A DNA stretch of 64,000 nt from Paenibacillus phoenicis (GTDB taxonomy: Bacteria > Bacillota > Bacilli > Paenibacillales > Paenibacillaceae): the NCBI RefSeq assembly GCF_034718895.1, contig NZ_JAYERP010000001.1, forward strand, positions 1,240,001 to 1,304,000. The letters run 5' to 3'. Shown piece by piece: positions 8,935 to 16,487 of this stretch (the stretch's first letter is position 1; every line of letters starts with the position of its first letter). Made by a program: the position numbers and the translations under genes. The notes beneath the pieces were generated by a model, which made no database searches, was not told the origin of the DNA, and worked only from the letters and a program-made list of their open reading frames with translations.

Positions 8935-10098
8935 ATGAACATGGAGGAGCTCATGCTTGCGTTAGACGCCTGCCTGGCGGAGCGCCGGGCTTGCGTTGTT
9001 GCCACGATTGTGGATGTGGACGGCTCCGCCTACCGCCGGGAAGGCGCCCGCTGCCTCATCCATGCGGATGGCGAGGTGACGGGCATTCTGAGCGGCGGCT
9101 GCATTGAGGAAGACTTGCGCGAGCATGCCCAGGAGGTGCTTCGCACCTTGGAGCCGCGCAAGCTGCTATACGACTTCCGCATTGGGGAAGATGAGGTGTG
9201 GGGGACCGGCCTCGGGTGCAACGGGGCGATCACGGTGTGGCTCGAGCCGTTTGATCCGGTCTGTGCGCCGGACGCGGCGGACCGGATCATCGGCGATCTG
9301 CGGCAGCGCGTGGAGACGCGCGAGCCGTACGTGGCGGCGACGGTGATCGGTTCCTCCGATCCTGCCGACGTGCCGCCCGGCGCGCGCCGCACGCTCGCCG
9401 GCGCGGCCGAAGCCGCCGGCCTGCTGGGCGCGGGCCGGCGGGCCGGGCTGGTGCGACGCACCGAGGGCAGCACGCAGCTGGAGCTGCTGCTGGAGCGGGT
9501 CGCACCGCGCCCGGAGCTGGTCATCGTCGGCGTTGGCGACGATGCGCGCTTGCTCTGCAGCCTGGCGCGCCGGCTGCAGTGGCGGGTGACCGTCGCGTAC
9601 CATGCGACGGGGAAAGCGACGCGGGAGCGGTTTCCTGCAGCGGACGAGCTGCAGATTATCCCGCGCTTCGCGTTTGAGCAGGTCGATGTCCGCGGCAAAT
9701 ACGTCGTCGTCATGTCGCATAACCTGGAGCTGGACCGGGAGGCGGTCCACAAGATGCTCACGCCGGAGGTCCAATATGTCGGCCTGGTCGGCTCCCGCTA
9801 CCGGTTGGAGAAGATTCTGGAGCCAATTCGGAACCCTGGCGAGCCGGAACGCGCGATCGAACCTGCGCTGCTGGATAAACTCTATTCGCCAGTAGGGCTG
9901 GACATTGGCGCGGAAACCCCTGAAGAGATTGCAATGAGCATCTTAGCAGAAGTAACTGCCGTTAAAAATGGACGTTCCGGCGGATTCCTGCGTGATCGGA
10001 AAGGGGCAATCCGCGGGGGAGGGAAGGAAGCTTCATTGCCGGCTTCGCAACCTTCGTTCCTTAACGAACCAACCTTCCCGGAGTCCTGCCGTGTGTGA
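8935..10098 (+). CDS. XdhC/CoxI-family molybdenum cofactor maturation protein
   Basis: A 387-residue XdhC/CoxI protein that binds and delivers sulfurated Mo cofactor to xanthine dehydrogenase-type enzymes. The N-terminal domain shows TIVDVDGSAYRREGAR and GILSGGCIEEDL; the C-terminal Rossmann-like domain starts near residue 195 (ELVIVGVGDDARLL) and includes VGLVGSRYR and GLDIGAETPEEIAMSI. Start is ATG at 8935, one base after the large-subunit stop; a second ATG two codons on is possible. The C-terminal tail after residue 345 is low in conservation and overlaps the next gene by 8 bases. It belongs functionally to the upstream hydroxylase. Confidence 0.92.
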   Translation: MNMEELMLALDACLAERRACVVATIVDVDGSAYRREGARCLIHADGEVTGILSGGCIEEDLREHAQEVLRTLEPRKLLYDFRIGEDEVWGTGLGCNGAITVWLEPFDPVCAPDAADRIIGDLRQRVETREPYVAATVIGSSDPADVPPGARRTLAGAAEAAGLLGAGRRAGLVRRTEGSTQLELLLERVAPRPELVIVGVGDDARLLCSLARRLQWRVTVAYHATGKATRERFPAADELQIIPRFAFEQVDVRGKYVVVMSHNLELDREAVHKMLTPEVQYVGLVGSRYRLEKILEPIRNPGEPERAIEPALLDKLYSPVGLDIGAETPEEIAMSILAEVTAVKNGRSGGFLRDRKGAIRGGGKEASLPASQPSFLNEPTFPESCRV

Positions 10099-10717
10099 GC
10101 ACAGAACAGGCACTAGAGACGTATGGGCGTTAATTCTCGCGGGTGGGGCTTCCCGGCGAATGGGCGAGCCCAAGCTGCTGCTTCCGGCGCCGCGCGGGAA
10201 TCTGCTTCAGCAAACGATGCACCAGGTGCTGGCGGGAGGAAATGTGCGGGTTGCGGTTATTACTGCTGAAGGTGGGCCGCTTCGTCGCGAAGATACCGAG
10301 GGCCTGCCGGTGGAATGGTTGACGACGTCGCAGGCCAACCGGGGACTTGGCGCCTCGCTGGCGGACGGGGTCCGGCAACTGGAGGAGCGTTATACACCAG
10401 CTGCAATTCAAATTGTGTTGGGCGATCAGCCGGAGATCTCGCCGAATGCTATACGGCAAGTGACAGAAGCGTTCATCCAAACCGGAGCTTGGATCGTGCA
10501 AGCGCGTTATGACGATCGTCCGGCGCATCCCGTGTTGTTTGCGGCGCCGTTGTTCCCTCAATTGACGGCATTAGCCGGTGACGTTGGAGCCAAGGAGCTG
10601 CTGCAGCAATACAAGGAGCAGATCCTTGAAGTGAAGATCCCAGGCCCTGCTCCCCGCGATATTGACACGCCGGAGGAGTATGCTCGATACCGGTTGTCGG
10701 CTTTTTCCAAAAGTTGA
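10091..10717 (+). CDS. MobA/MocA-like nucleotidyltransferase for molybdenum cofactor
   Basis: A 208-residue protein of the NTP_transf_3 family, probably adding CMP to molybdopterin to make the dinucleotide cofactor used by the hydroxylase. It has ILAGGASRRMGEPKLLLP (nucleotide-binding loop), VLGDQPEI for the metal-binding aspartate, and a C-terminal DIDTPEEYARY segment typical of MocA/YgfJ. GTG at 10091 is chosen because GGAG lies 8 bases upstream and the gene then overlaps the xdhC-like stop; no ATG occurs in a suitable position. It closes the operon; the next gene follows after 60 bases. Cytidylyl versus guanylyl specificity cannot be told here. Confidence 0.87.
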   Translation: MCEHRTGTRDVWALILAGGASRRMGEPKLLLPAPRGNLLQQTMHQVLAGGNVRVAVITAEGGPLRREDTEGLPVEWLTTSQANRGLGASLADGVRQLEERYTPAAIQIVLGDQPEISPNAIRQVTEAFIQTGAWIVQARYDDRPAHPVLFAAPLFPQLTALAGDVGAKELLQQYKEQILEVKIPGPAPRDIDTPEEYARYRLSAFSKS

Positions 10718-10777
10718 CTTCGCCGCCGCGACACGATACCCTTAGAGCATCAATCTAAAGCGTGAGGGGGACGCGAC

Positions 10778-11068
10778 ATGCCGTTGATCTATCACTACGA
10801 TCCGGAGCAGATCCGCATTCGTGAAACGGTGAATGACGAGGATGTGGAATTCGAGTTGACTTTCCTGCAGGACGAGCCTCTATTCTCAAAAATGCGGGAA
10901 GTGCAGAAAAGATTCGAGGACAATGACGTGTACACCGATGTCTTGTTTTACTTGAATCAGGATCAGGAGCGCCAATACCGAATCATTGTTCGCAAAGATT
11001 TTTATGATGATTTCCTGCTTGCCTTATTGAAATATCGCATCCTGAACGGACTCGAGTGGAAGGACTAA
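10778..11068 (+). CDS. Conserved hypothetical protein, 96 aa
   Basis: I do not recognise this protein. It is small, acidic and soluble, has no signal peptide or membrane segment, and is rich in charged and aromatic residues (YTDVLFYLNQDQERQYRIIVRKDFY). It has a good RBS (GTGAGGGGG) 8 bases before the ATG. Base composition resembles the upstream operon, so it is probably native, but the 60-base gap leaves it open whether it belongs to that operon. A pair of hairpins follows. Confidence 0.7.
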   Translation: MPLIYHYDPEQIRIRETVNDEDVEFELTFLQDEPLFSKMREVQKRFEDNDVYTDVLFYLNQDQERQYRIIVRKDFYDDFLLALLKYRILNGLEWKD

Positions 11069-11099
11069 TATAGTACCATCCCTCTTTATAAAAGCAAAA

Positions 11100-11169
11100 G
11101 ATCCATAAGGGTGTTTTTCTCACGGGACTGACCCCGCAATGTGAGACAATTAAAAACACCTTCAGGATC
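11100..11169. repeat. Long inverted repeat, possible IS/MITE remnant
   Basis: Nested inverted repeats: GATCC/GGATC at the outside, then GGTGTTTTT (11110-11118) with AAAAACACC (11152-11160), and CTCAC with GTGAG inside. There is no T-run after the stem, so a terminator is less likely than the relic of a small mobile element. It marks the change from GC-rich operon to AT-rich accessory DNA. Confidence 0.4.
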
Positions 11170-11183
11170 ATCTAATGAAGTGC

Positions 11184-11247
11184 ACCCCTTAGAATAGACA
11201 TTGGAAAATCCCTGGTTATTCCGATGAATTCTAAGGGGTATTTTTTA
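11184..11247 (+). terminator. Hairpin with T-run (terminator or second element remnant)
   Basis: A perfect 12-bp inverted repeat, ACCCCTTAGAAT (11184-11195) and ATTCTAAGGGGT (11228-11239), with a 32-base loop, followed by ATTTTTT. The T-run fits a terminator, but the wide loop and the neighbouring inverted repeat also fit an insertion-sequence end. Confidence 0.4.
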
Positions 11248-11377
11248 TGGCAATATAAGAACAGCCGTTAAGTACATACGCTGAAAACTGAGGTGGAGGG
11301 GGGCTACTGTGGGATTACACATACATTTATTATAGTACGCTTATGGTAGGCGTTTCGGAAAGAGAGGTGAATTGAGC

Positions 11378-11818
11378 ATGAAACAGCGTATCTGGATTTG
11401 GTTTGGGGGATTGTCGTTTAAAAGCAAGCTGCTCACCGTTTTTATCCCGCTAAATCCTCATACCGCTGTGCATTTTGGCATTCCTATCAAGTCGAATTTT
11501 TAGTAATCCCCTGATTGAACGAAGTGTCAATGACGTCATTAATGAATCTCGACTGACAACTAACTTGTCATTATTTAGTGAAGTCGATGTGGCTGTCTTC
11601 ATCGACACGAACGGAAAAATATATACCTCATATGTTCCTGAAAAGGATGAAAGCGCTATAAACTACAGCGGCCTGACTCAAAGTTGTCAGAGCAGTGAAG
11701 TTACGGATCGGCTTATAGGTTTCCGATGGAACAACGGGATTTCCTAACTCCGGATTCTGATGTGCCCGTCTTGACCTTAAGCAAAGTGGTTGTTGATATC
11801 AATTCGGGGAATCAATAA
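11378..11818 (+). pseudogene. Degraded sensor histidine kinase (N-terminal part only)
   Basis: A good RBS (AGAGAGGTGA) and ATG open a reading frame MKQRIWIWFGGLSFKSKLL that looks like the cytoplasmic start and first membrane segment of a YesM-type kinase, but it stops after about 42 codons. Sensor-domain sequence continues in other frames: IERSVNDVINESRLTTNLSL...FIDTNGKIYTSY up to about 11745, then PVLTLSKVVVDINSGNQ ending in TAA at 11816. At least two frameshifts are needed and the catalytic domains are missing, so the gene is dead. Confidence 0.65.
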
Positions 11819-11860
11819 GTAACGTTGTATTTGATCATCAAGGAAACCATATAAATCAAA

Positions 11861-11890
11861 AAGAGGGCTTCCTTATCAGAGAGCCCTCTT
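11861..11890 (+). terminator. Hairpin AAGAGGGCT/AGCCCTCTT
   Basis: Nine-base perfect stem with a 12-base loop, flanked by A and T tracts on its two sides. It sits after the dead kinase and could stop transcription from either direction. Confidence 0.5.
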
Positions 11891-11931
11891 AAAATTTGAA
11901 CAGACTTTGGATTGGAAAGGAGCGAAGCTTT

Positions 11932-12100
11932 GTTAATAGCCAGAAAGGATTGGATGATTATGAGTATTATTTACTCTGAGATATCCAGAGAAGAAAAGAA
12001 GATTGCTCAATCAGCTACCCAACTGATGAACCTACAGTCTTCTCTCCGATCTGGATCAAGTATATCCGTTTATGCATCTCTGCTTTCCAAACTTGGATAA
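11932..12100 (+). CDS. Small hypothetical protein, about 55 aa
   Basis: Short AT-rich gene of unknown function. The TTG at 11932 follows GGAAAGGAGCGAAG, an excellent RBS; a start at TTG 11912 or ATG 11953 is also possible. The product is soluble and mostly helical (SEISREEKKIAQSATQLMNLQSS). It is the first of three short genes in the AT-rich patch. No domain recognised. Confidence 0.45.
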
Positions 12101-12186
12101 GCGAAATGCTGGTTATAGTATAGCTACTCAAATAGGAGACGTCATTGTGGCGTCTCCTTTATACTGTAATGGAAGGAGGTTTATGT

Positions 12187-12660
12187 ATGGCAGATTGGTG
12201 GTTAGAATGTAGTGATGGTTCTTTTCGTAAAGCGAGAATTGAACCAGCTACATTAAGCGACACGAGACGAATGAAATGGACGTTTGATTGGCGAAAAGAA
12301 CTGCATAGTTCAAAAAGGAAGGTCTATAAACTCGTGGATGACCATAATGGCAGTATCATTGGTGGTATCTCTTTTGAGATTCGTGAGGATCACATTTATG
12401 TAGTGCTCCTGGATTCTGCCTTTCCTACTCGGTACAATGCGAACCCGCCGCGCTTTTATTTGAATGTGATGAAGCTTTTATTGGCATTCGCTTCCCTGGA
12501 GAGCGACCGACTTGGTTTCGATGGATTCTTAGCGCTGACGCCAAAAACAAAATTACAGTCTTATTATCATAAACATTTTTGTGCTTTTCTTTTACCGCAA
12601 GGCATGATGGGCATAAACGGTGGTATCATGAAAGCCATTATTGAGTTATACTATTACTAA
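12187..12660 (+). CDS. Putative GNAT-like protein, 157 aa
   Basis: A 157-residue soluble protein, faintly resembling GNAT acetyltransferases: a beta-strand segment (GSIIGGISFEIREDHIYVVLLDSA) is followed by a helix (NVMKLLLAFASLESDRLGFDGFLAL) and a C-terminal YYHKHFCAFLLPQGMMG stretch like the GNAT tail. The classical R/Q-x-x-G-x-G/A loop is not visible, so the call is tentative. ATG 12187 follows GGAAGGAGG. The next gene starts 14 bases after its stop, so the two are co-transcribed. Confidence 0.5.
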   Translation: MADWWLECSDGSFRKARIEPATLSDTRRMKWTFDWRKELHSSKRKVYKLVDDHNGSIIGGISFEIREDHIYVVLLDSAFPTRYNANPPRFYLNVMKLLLAFASLESDRLGFDGFLALTPKTKLQSYYHKHFCAFLLPQGMMGINGGIMKAIIELYYY

Positions 12661-12674
12661 AGGACGTGATAAAC

Positions 12675-12923
12675 ATGATGAGGAATAGACGGCCGTACAA
12701 CAAGCTGCTTGCTTCTAGTCAAATTAAAATTAAACGAAGCGATCTTGGTGATTTAGGCGGACCGCAAACTATCCCCAACGCTCCTGACACGCCTGCAACA
12801 CGAGCTGCAATGTCGGAGTTTATCCGAAAATCAAAAAGCGGTGAGATCGCATTTGATCTGCCGGAATGGATCCTCAAGGAAAGAGAAAAGAGAAATCAGT
12901 CATTCGAGAAGATTAAACTATAG
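12675..12923 (+). CDS. Small hypothetical protein, 82 aa
   Basis: A short, basic, hydrophilic protein without recognised domain, with a proline/alanine-rich middle (GGPQTIPNAPDTPATRAAMSEF) split here for reading as GGPQTIPNAPD and TPATRAAMSEF, and a charged C-terminal helix (WILKEREKRNQSFEKIKL). RBS AAAGGA lies about 10 bases before ATG 12675. It follows the GNAT-like gene closely and is followed by a clear terminator, so the two genes form a small operon, possibly an acquired cassette. Confidence 0.5.
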   Translation: MMRNRRPYNKLLASSQIKIKRSDLGDLGGPQTIPNAPDTPATRAAMSEFIRKSKSGEIAFDLPEWILKEREKRNQSFEKIKL

Positions 12924-12927
12924 TCAC

Positions 12928-12958
12928 AAGCGCTCACTCATGTGGGCGCTTTTGTTTT
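12928..12958 (+). terminator. Rho-independent terminator
   Basis: AAGCGCTCAC (12928-12937) pairs with GTGGGCGCTT (12942-12951) with a 4-base loop and is followed by TTGTTTT. It ends the two-gene cassette. Confidence 0.8.
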
Positions 12959-13158
12959 ACTCTCTTAAAATTTGTATCTCCCTTCGGGGCCATGACGCGT
13001 CCCATCCTTCGGAGGTAGGCGAAAACCTAAATCCCTTCGGCGCGCATCATTCCCTCCTCTATTCCCTACGGAGTCTTTCATCACCTGCGGTGTAAACCGG
13101 CACCTTCTCATTGAGGGATTTTCCACTTCTAAGTCACTGAAATGCTTTTCCTTCGTCC
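12959..13158. other. Stretch without a gene
   Basis: No credible gene is seen. The DNA contains several copies of a CCTTCGG motif (CCCTTCGGGGCC, ATCCTTCGGAGG, TCCCTTCGGCGC) within about 70 bases, but no clean hairpin series. It looks like decayed or rearranged sequence. Confidence 0.4.
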
Positions 13159-13377
13159 GGTGATCGAAGCTTTGCCCCGCTGACTTATCTGGATATCGAA
13201 CCTAGTTTTGGCACGTGGGATGGATCCGGGAAGGTGCTTGACTCATCCAATGAGGAAGTTATTCTTGCTTGGAAAAAAGACAATAAGTATTGTAGGATTC
13301 GAGTTCAATTAACTACCTTGCAATCAACGATTACTTATGTTGACGAGCTAGGGCTAATAACTCAATACGATATTTGA
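13159..13377 (+). pseudogene. C-terminal remnant of an unknown protein (about 72 codons)
   Basis: An open frame without a start codon or RBS encodes a sensible protein tail: FAPLTYLDIEPSFGTWDG, then VILAWKKDNKYCRIRVQLTT, and YVDELGLITQYDI before TGA at 13375. The amino-acid make-up is that of a real soluble beta-rich protein. The 5' part is missing, so it is a relic. Parent family not recognised. Confidence 0.45.
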
Positions 13378-13417
13378 TCGCGAAGTAAAGAGAAACGTAA
13401 TACTTTTCAAGATTAAA

Positions 13418-13452
13418 CAACCAGTCGTCTGAAGAGAATCAGTGACTGGTTG
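13418..13452 (-). terminator. Terminator of the efflux gene
   Basis: CAACCAGTC (13418-13426) and GACTGGTTG (13444-13452) form a 9-bp stem; reading on the minus strand it is followed by TTTAATCTT. It lies just downstream of the minus-strand efflux gene. Confidence 0.6.
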
Positions 13453-13465
13453 ATTAGATTTCCTG

Positions 13466-14956
13466 TTAGTACGTAGAACGCACCCGTTCTCGCCCTTGCG
13501 CTCGTTTTGCTGACCAAAACCGCCAGCCGGTCAAAATGGCGACGACGAAACAGATGGTAGCGGACGTCATGAACACCACATGCATGCCGGATAGAAACAG
13601 ATCGGGACGATCCGGCACCAATCCGGTGACCCGGCGGCCCGCCCGACTGCTCATGACGCTGAATAAAGTCGTGGTCGCGACGGTGATGCCGACAACCATA
13701 CCCATATTGCGTACGAGTGAGTTGATGCTGCCGGCGATGCCCAGCTGGGTTTTCGGAACCTTCGACATGATGAGCGAGTTGTTGGGGGACTGGAACAAAC
13801 CGTTGCCGAGGCCAAGCATCGCAATCCATACCCCCACCTGGGCGATAGAGCTGCTGTCGTGCAAACGGGCCAGCCCGATTTGCGCGATCACCATCACGAT
13901 CAACCCGACGAACGTCAGCAACTCGGAGCCGATCTTATCGGACAATGCACCGCTGAGCGGCGCGACGATGACCATGACGATCGGGAACAGCATCATCAGA
14001 AACCCGGCATGCGAAGGCGAGAGGTTTAAGATGCTTTGCGTATAAAATGGGGCGATGATATTAAAGCAGAAGTTGGCGACAAACACCAGGAATCCCGACA
14101 GAATGCTTAAGCTGAACAACGGATTGCGGAATAACGTCAGTTGAAGCATCGGCGCTTCGCTGCGTGTCTCGATCCACAGAAACACGAGGAACACGGCGAC
14201 CGCCAGGACGAGCGCACTCACAATGCGGATATCCTGATAGCCAAGCTGCTGACCAAACAGTAAGCCGCTGAACAATGCCAGAATAAAGATGGGGAACAGC
14301 GTGCTGCCCGCTTTATCGATTTTCACCTTCAGCTTGGTTCGGTCCGCCGGGAGCAGCTTCCAGCCGATGACAATCGCGATGAGGCCGACAGGGACATTCA
14401 CCCAGAAAATATATTCCCAGCCTAAGGCCGACACGATCACACCTCCAAGGCTCGGGCCCGTGATGCTTCCCAGCGAGACGAAGGTCCCGGTGAACCCAAG
14501 CGCTTTGCCTCGTTCTCCGGCCGGGAAGATGTCGGTGACAATTCCCTGACTGTTGGCCATGGTAAGCGAGGCGCCAAGCGCTTGCAGCAGCCGTGAGCCA
14601 ACGAGCAGCGGCAGGTTATGGCTGAAGCCGCACAGCAGAGAGCCCACAGTAAAAATCACCATGCCCCATTTGAACACCTTAATTTTACCAACGATGTCTC
14701 CCAGTTTGCCGAAGAAAAGAATAGCTGCGCAGGTCATCATCAAATATGCGGAAACGATCCATTCTGCTTGGGCAACGGTAAGATGCAATTCTTTAGAGAT
14801 CACTGGCAGGGCAATATTGACGATGCTTCCGTCCAGCGTCGACATAAATGTAAATAAATTTAATACAATCAGGATCAACCAACGTTTTCGTTGAATGTCC
14901 GGATCATCCTGATAGGAAGTTGTGCGAAGGTCAGAACGTTGAGTCGTCATATCCAT
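13466..14956 (-). CDS. MFS multidrug efflux transporter, DHA2 (EmrB/QacA) family
   Basis: A 496-residue membrane protein with about 14 predicted membrane segments, as in the 14-TMS DHA2 drug:proton antiporters. Motifs include FMSTLDGSIVNIALPVI (motif D1 in helix 1), GKLGDIVGK (motif A) and GSITGPSLGGVI (motif C, antiporter signature) near residue 165. RBS GAGAGGTG precedes ATG 14956; a second ATG two codons later is also possible. It is divergent from a MarR-family gene, and two identical operators lie between them, so it is very likely repressed by that MarR protein and induced by a toxic compound. Substrate unknown. Confidence 0.92.
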   Translation of the reverse strand: MDMTTQRSDLRTTSYQDDPDIQRKRWLILIVLNLFTFMSTLDGSIVNIALPVISKELHLTVAQAEWIVSAYLMMTCAAILFFGKLGDIVGKIKVFKWGMVIFTVGSLLCGFSHNLPLLVGSRLLQALGASLTMANSQGIVTDIFPAGERGKALGFTGTFVSLGSITGPSLGGVIVSALGWEYIFWVNVPVGLIAIVIGWKLLPADRTKLKVKIDKAGSTLFPIFILALFSGLLFGQQLGYQDIRIVSALVLAVAVFLVFLWIETRSEAPMLQLTLFRNPLFSLSILSGFLVFVANFCFNIIAPFYTQSILNLSPSHAGFLMMLFPIVMVIVAPLSGALSDKIGSELLTFVGLIVMVIAQIGLARLHDSSSIAQVGVWIAMLGLGNGLFQSPNNSLIMSKVPKTQLGIAGSINSLVRNMGMVVGITVATTTLFSVMSSRAGRRVTGLVPDRPDLFLSGMHVVFMTSATICFVVAILTGWRFWSAKRAQGRERVRSTY

Positions 14957-14991
14957 ATCGTTTCACACCTCTCTCTTCTCCAGCCTTTTTT

Positions 14992-15005
14992 GTTGCGAAC
15001 GCAAC
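14992..15005. promoter_or_regulatory. MarR-type operator, copy 1
   Basis: GTTGCGAACGCAAC, an inverted repeat with 6-bp arms around AA. It lies in the 5' untranslated region of the efflux gene. An identical copy occurs 46 bases away, and no other copy was noticed in the window. Confidence 0.8.
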
Positions 15006-15021
15006 TATTTTAAGCAATCCT

Positions 15022-15067
15022 AGTGTACTCCAATTTAGTTGCGAACGCAACTGATTTCAGTTAAAAT
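15022..15067. promoter_or_regulatory. Divergent promoters overlapping MarR-type operator copy 2
   Basis: Operator copy 2, GTTGCGAACGCAAC, spans 15038-15051. For the marR-like gene, TTGCGA (15039-15044) and TAAAAT (15062-15067) are 17 bases apart. For the efflux gene on the other strand, TTGCGT (complement of 15045-15050) and TACACT (complement of 15022-15027) are also 17 apart. The one operator therefore covers the -35 boxes of both promoters, fitting autorepression plus repression of the pump. Confidence 0.65.
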
Positions 15068-15103
15068 TTGCATAAATGAGAATCGCAAAAGAGGTGCAGG
15101 GAT

Positions 15104-15541
15104 ATGAATTACCCTTCCGTTGGCAAACTGATCTCCTATCTGCAACGGATCAACCAAAAGGAAGTCACCGCATTGTTGAAGCCATATGGGATTGGCGGAG
15201 GCGGGAACCACAGCTATTTATTGGCGATCTTAGCGACGCCCGGGTTAAATCAGGACCAGCTGACGAACCTGGTCAAGTTCGACAAGGCGACCACGACCCG
15301 CTCCGTCAAACAACTGGAGGAGGCCGGTTACATAGAACGGCGGGTGAACGAACACGATCGGCGATCGATCTTGTGGTATCCGACGGAAAAGGGAAGAGCC
15401 TTCGAGCCCACGCTTCGGCAAATTTTAGCGGATTTTAACCGCCGATTGACGGCTGTGTTAAGCGAGGAGGAAACCAATCAACTCGAGACCTTACTTACGA
15501 AAATTTACGAGAGCAAGCTGAATAGCGATGAGAATGTGTGA
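15104..15541 (+). CDS. MarR-family transcriptional regulator
   Basis: A 145-residue MarR repressor. The winged helix-turn-helix lies at about residues 45-100 (LNQDQLTNLVKFDKATTTR, VKQLEEAGYIERRVNEHDRR, then the wing), flanked by helices for dimerisation. RBS AGAGGTGCAGGG precedes the ATG. It is divergent from the DHA2 pump gene and shares two identical operators with it, so it most likely represses both genes until a ligand releases it. Confidence 0.93.
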   Translation: MNYPSVGKLISYLQRINQKEVTALLKPYGIGGGGNHSYLLAILATPGLNQDQLTNLVKFDKATTTRSVKQLEEAGYIERRVNEHDRRSILWYPTEKGRAFEPTLRQILADFNRRLTAVLSEEETNQLETLLTKIYESKLNSDENV

Positions 15542-15558
15542 ATCAGCCGATGATGAAG

Positions 15559-15747
15559 ATTAACAGTAAATCGTACTGTTATTTTTCGCGATTTACGCCA
15601 CCGAGGGGAATTAACAGTAAATCCTACCTTTAATTTGGCTGATCTGCTCGAAAACAGCGGATTTTATCGAAAATAACGGTACTTTTTCCAGCTAATTAGA
15701 ACAATTAAGGCGGTTGGTTGAAAATTAACAGTAGTTTTTACTGTTAG
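15559..15747. repeat. Intergenic repeat cluster TAACAGTA/TACTGTTA
   Basis: Three copies of TTAACAGTA-type sequence (15560-15568, 15611-15619, 15725-15733); the first and third pair with TACTGTTA (15574-15581 and 15739-15746) to form small hairpins. Related AT-rich words (AATAACGGTA, GATTTACGCC) fill the space. The region has no gene. It looks like a dispersed intergenic repeat, possibly an RNA-forming or mobile type, between two converging genes. Confidence 0.6.
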
Positions 15748-15780
15748 TTGCACCATTCCATTGCTCGATAAGAACTCCCA

Positions 15781-16341
15781 TTACTGCCCGCGAAATGAGC
15801 GATGATGGAACGAAGTAATGTCCTGAAACAGCGATCGACCGTCGTCGGTCACAGTGAATTGATCATTTAGCGGGAGATACAGCGCCCGATACGGCTCGGG
15901 AACCCAGATATATTGGTGGACGTAAGGTGTGGCAATAAATCCGCAATGGATCCAAAAACGGAGGCGCTCCCGGTTCTTTGCCGTGTCCTCCGCTTCCGCC
16001 TCGATGATAATCGCCTCAACGTGGTGTTCTCGCAAGCCATAGTCACGGATATCCGCGAAGAACTGGGTGCCAAGTCCTTGGCCTCTTTCATCTTGACGCA
16101 CGGCCATATAGTCGAGGATCAAGCGCTTGCGGCCCTGCTTGCCGCTGAGGCCGGTGACGCCCATCGCCACCGCTTCGCCGTCTAACAGCCCTGCGTGCAA
16201 GCTGGCGATCCCGCGATCCAGCATGCTCCGAAGCACCTTTACAGGCTTGGCACCGTGCGGGAATGCTTCGCGATAGATGGGCTCCAGCTTGTCCCACCAT
16301 ACGTCATCCCATTTGTTTAAGGTTATGAATGTCCATTGCAT
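15781..16341 (-). CDS. GNAT-family N-acetyltransferase
   Basis: A 186-residue acetyltransferase. The acetyl-CoA loop VRQDERGQGLGTQFF lies near residue 81, with the usual preceding strand (RLILDYMAV) and a C-terminal FWIHCGFIATPYVHQYIW. No neighbour indicates a substrate; the protein is soluble. The start at 16341 begins MQWTFITLNKWDD. RBS is GGAGGG (complement of about 16347-16353). Confidence 0.85.
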   Translation of the reverse strand: MQWTFITLNKWDDVWWDKLEPIYREAFPHGAKPVKVLRSMLDRGIASLHAGLLDGEAVAMGVTGLSGKQGRKRLILDYMAVRQDERGQGLGTQFFADIRDYGLREHHVEAIIIEAEAEDTAKNRERLRFWIHCGFIATPYVHQYIWVPEPYRALYLPLNDQFTVTDDGRSLFQDITSFHHRSFRGQ

Positions 16342-16487
16342 TTTGGGCCCTCCATTTTAGATGTATGGTCTCTTCTATTTTATCCTTCCGGCATTCAGGA
16401 CATATGTCCTTTCCAAACGGCAGAAGATATCCTTTAATTAGGTATTGAAATAAAGGATCGCGAAAAACGAGAATGAGGAGAGAGACG

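Noticed and set aside
9030-9774. Two long minus-strand frames opposite the XdhC gene
   Set aside because: Low-complexity Arg/Ser/Pro products typical of antisense of GC-rich coding sequence.
15559-15747. CRISPR array
   Set aside because: The repeat units are short, differ in spacing and orientation, and no cas gene is in the window.
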